Shown: in pieces, positions 5,120 to 5,267 of the stretch | How the letters are laid out: each line of letters opens with the position of its first letter | How positions within the stretch are numbered: the first letter of the stretch is position 1 | Assembly: GCA_012719335.1 (NCBI GenBank) | Contig: JAAYAO010000018.1 | Location: 1 to 5,267 of the forward strand | Length of the DNA stretch: 5,267 nt | Direction: 5' to 3' | Origin: Propionibacterium sp. | Lineage (GTDB): Bacteria > Actinomycetota > Actinomycetes > Propionibacteriales > Propionibacteriaceae | Made by a program: the position numbers and the translations under genes | The notes under the pieces: generated by a model | What the model was told of the DNA's origin: nothing | Seen by the model: the letters and a program-made list of their open reading frames with translations, nothing else | The model's database searches: none

Positions 5120-5267
5120 TCACGAACCGGGGTAGGGATGAGCGAGCTGTTCGGCGGTGAGTTCGACGTCCAGGCCCTCGGCCTCGCGCAGGTAATGGAG
5201 TTGGGCGATGGCAGACAGCCGGGCCGCGAACTTCACATTTGCCGGGGCGTCGTCGTAGACGTGCTCC
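5120..5267 (-). CDS. C-terminal fragment of an upstream gene, possibly an MBL-fold metallo-hydrolase
   Basis: The last 48 codons of a gene entering from the right edge, ending in TGA (5122-5120). The frame reads EHVYDDAPANVKFAARLSAI, then AQLHYLREAEGLDVELTAEQ and LAHPYPGS. The pattern VY-D-P followed by AA..S..AQL.YLR..EG resembles the C-terminal helical part of LACTB2/Rv3677c-type metallo-beta-lactamase-fold hydrolases. An MBL gene of this type is also near Rv3679 in M. tuberculosis as I recall. The metal-binding HxHxDH region would lie outside the window, so the assignment is tentative. The coding nature is well supported by codon use and by a stop only 42 nt before the ATPase ATG (12 nt before its GTG alternative), on the same strand and in the same frame. 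Confidence 0.7.
   Translation of the reverse strand, partial: EHVYDDAPANVKFAARLSAIAQLHYLREAEGLDVELTAEQLAHPYPGS

Overview
The window is GC-rich DNA (roughly two thirds G+C, third codon positions mostly G or C) with every supported gene on the minus strand, so it reads from right (5267) to left (1). The gene content points to Actinomycetota: a pair of ArsA/Get3-family ATPases followed by a PonA2-type bifunctional penicillin-binding protein and a metallophosphoesterase. This matches the order I remember for Rv3679, Rv3680, ponA2 (Rv3682) and Rv3683 in Mycobacterium tuberculosis. The proteins are clearly diverged from the mycobacterial ones, and the whiB gene that I remember between the ATPase pair and ponA2 is absent. 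A non-mycobacterial actinobacterium is likely; I cannot name the genus.

Layout in transcription order: (1) 5267-5120, the last 48 codons of a protein resembling the C-terminal end of an MBL-fold hydrolase. (2) 5077-4298, an ArsA/Get3-like ATPase (Rv3679-like) closed by an in-frame TAG. The same frame then stays open for 64 more codons (4297-4106) that still resemble the family's C-terminus, ending in a TGA that overlaps the next start. (3) 4106-2949, an intact second ATPase (Rv3680-like) with a strong ribosome binding site. (4) A 106-bp spacer with a hairpin, a 12-bp palindrome and a candidate promoter. (5) 2842-380, a full-length PonA2-like peptidoglycan synthase with GT51, transpeptidase, PASTA and proline-rich tail. 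(6) 383-1, the first 127 codons of a membrane-anchored metallophosphoesterase, overlapping the ponA2 stop by ATGA. No stretch longer than about 300 bases lacks a gene, and I see no tRNA, rRNA, CRISPR or insertion sequence.

Working together: the two ATPases look like an obligate heterodimer. One carries the ArsA 'signature' lysine in its P-loop but lacks the usual switch I DPA; the other has the reverse. They may handle hydrophobic or tail-anchored membrane proteins (inference from Get3). PonA2 polymerises and cross-links peptidoglycan outside the membrane, and the phosphoesterase is translationally coupled to it.

The most notable observation is the amber codon in the first ATPase gene. It is either a recent nonsense mutation, a sequencing error, or a read-through site. 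Second is the predicted composite, one-sided ATPase site. Third is a shared -10/7-nt/ATG geometry ahead of two genes, suggesting leaderless transcripts. I found no evidence for a wholly new system; the unusual points are variations on a conserved actinobacterial cluster.
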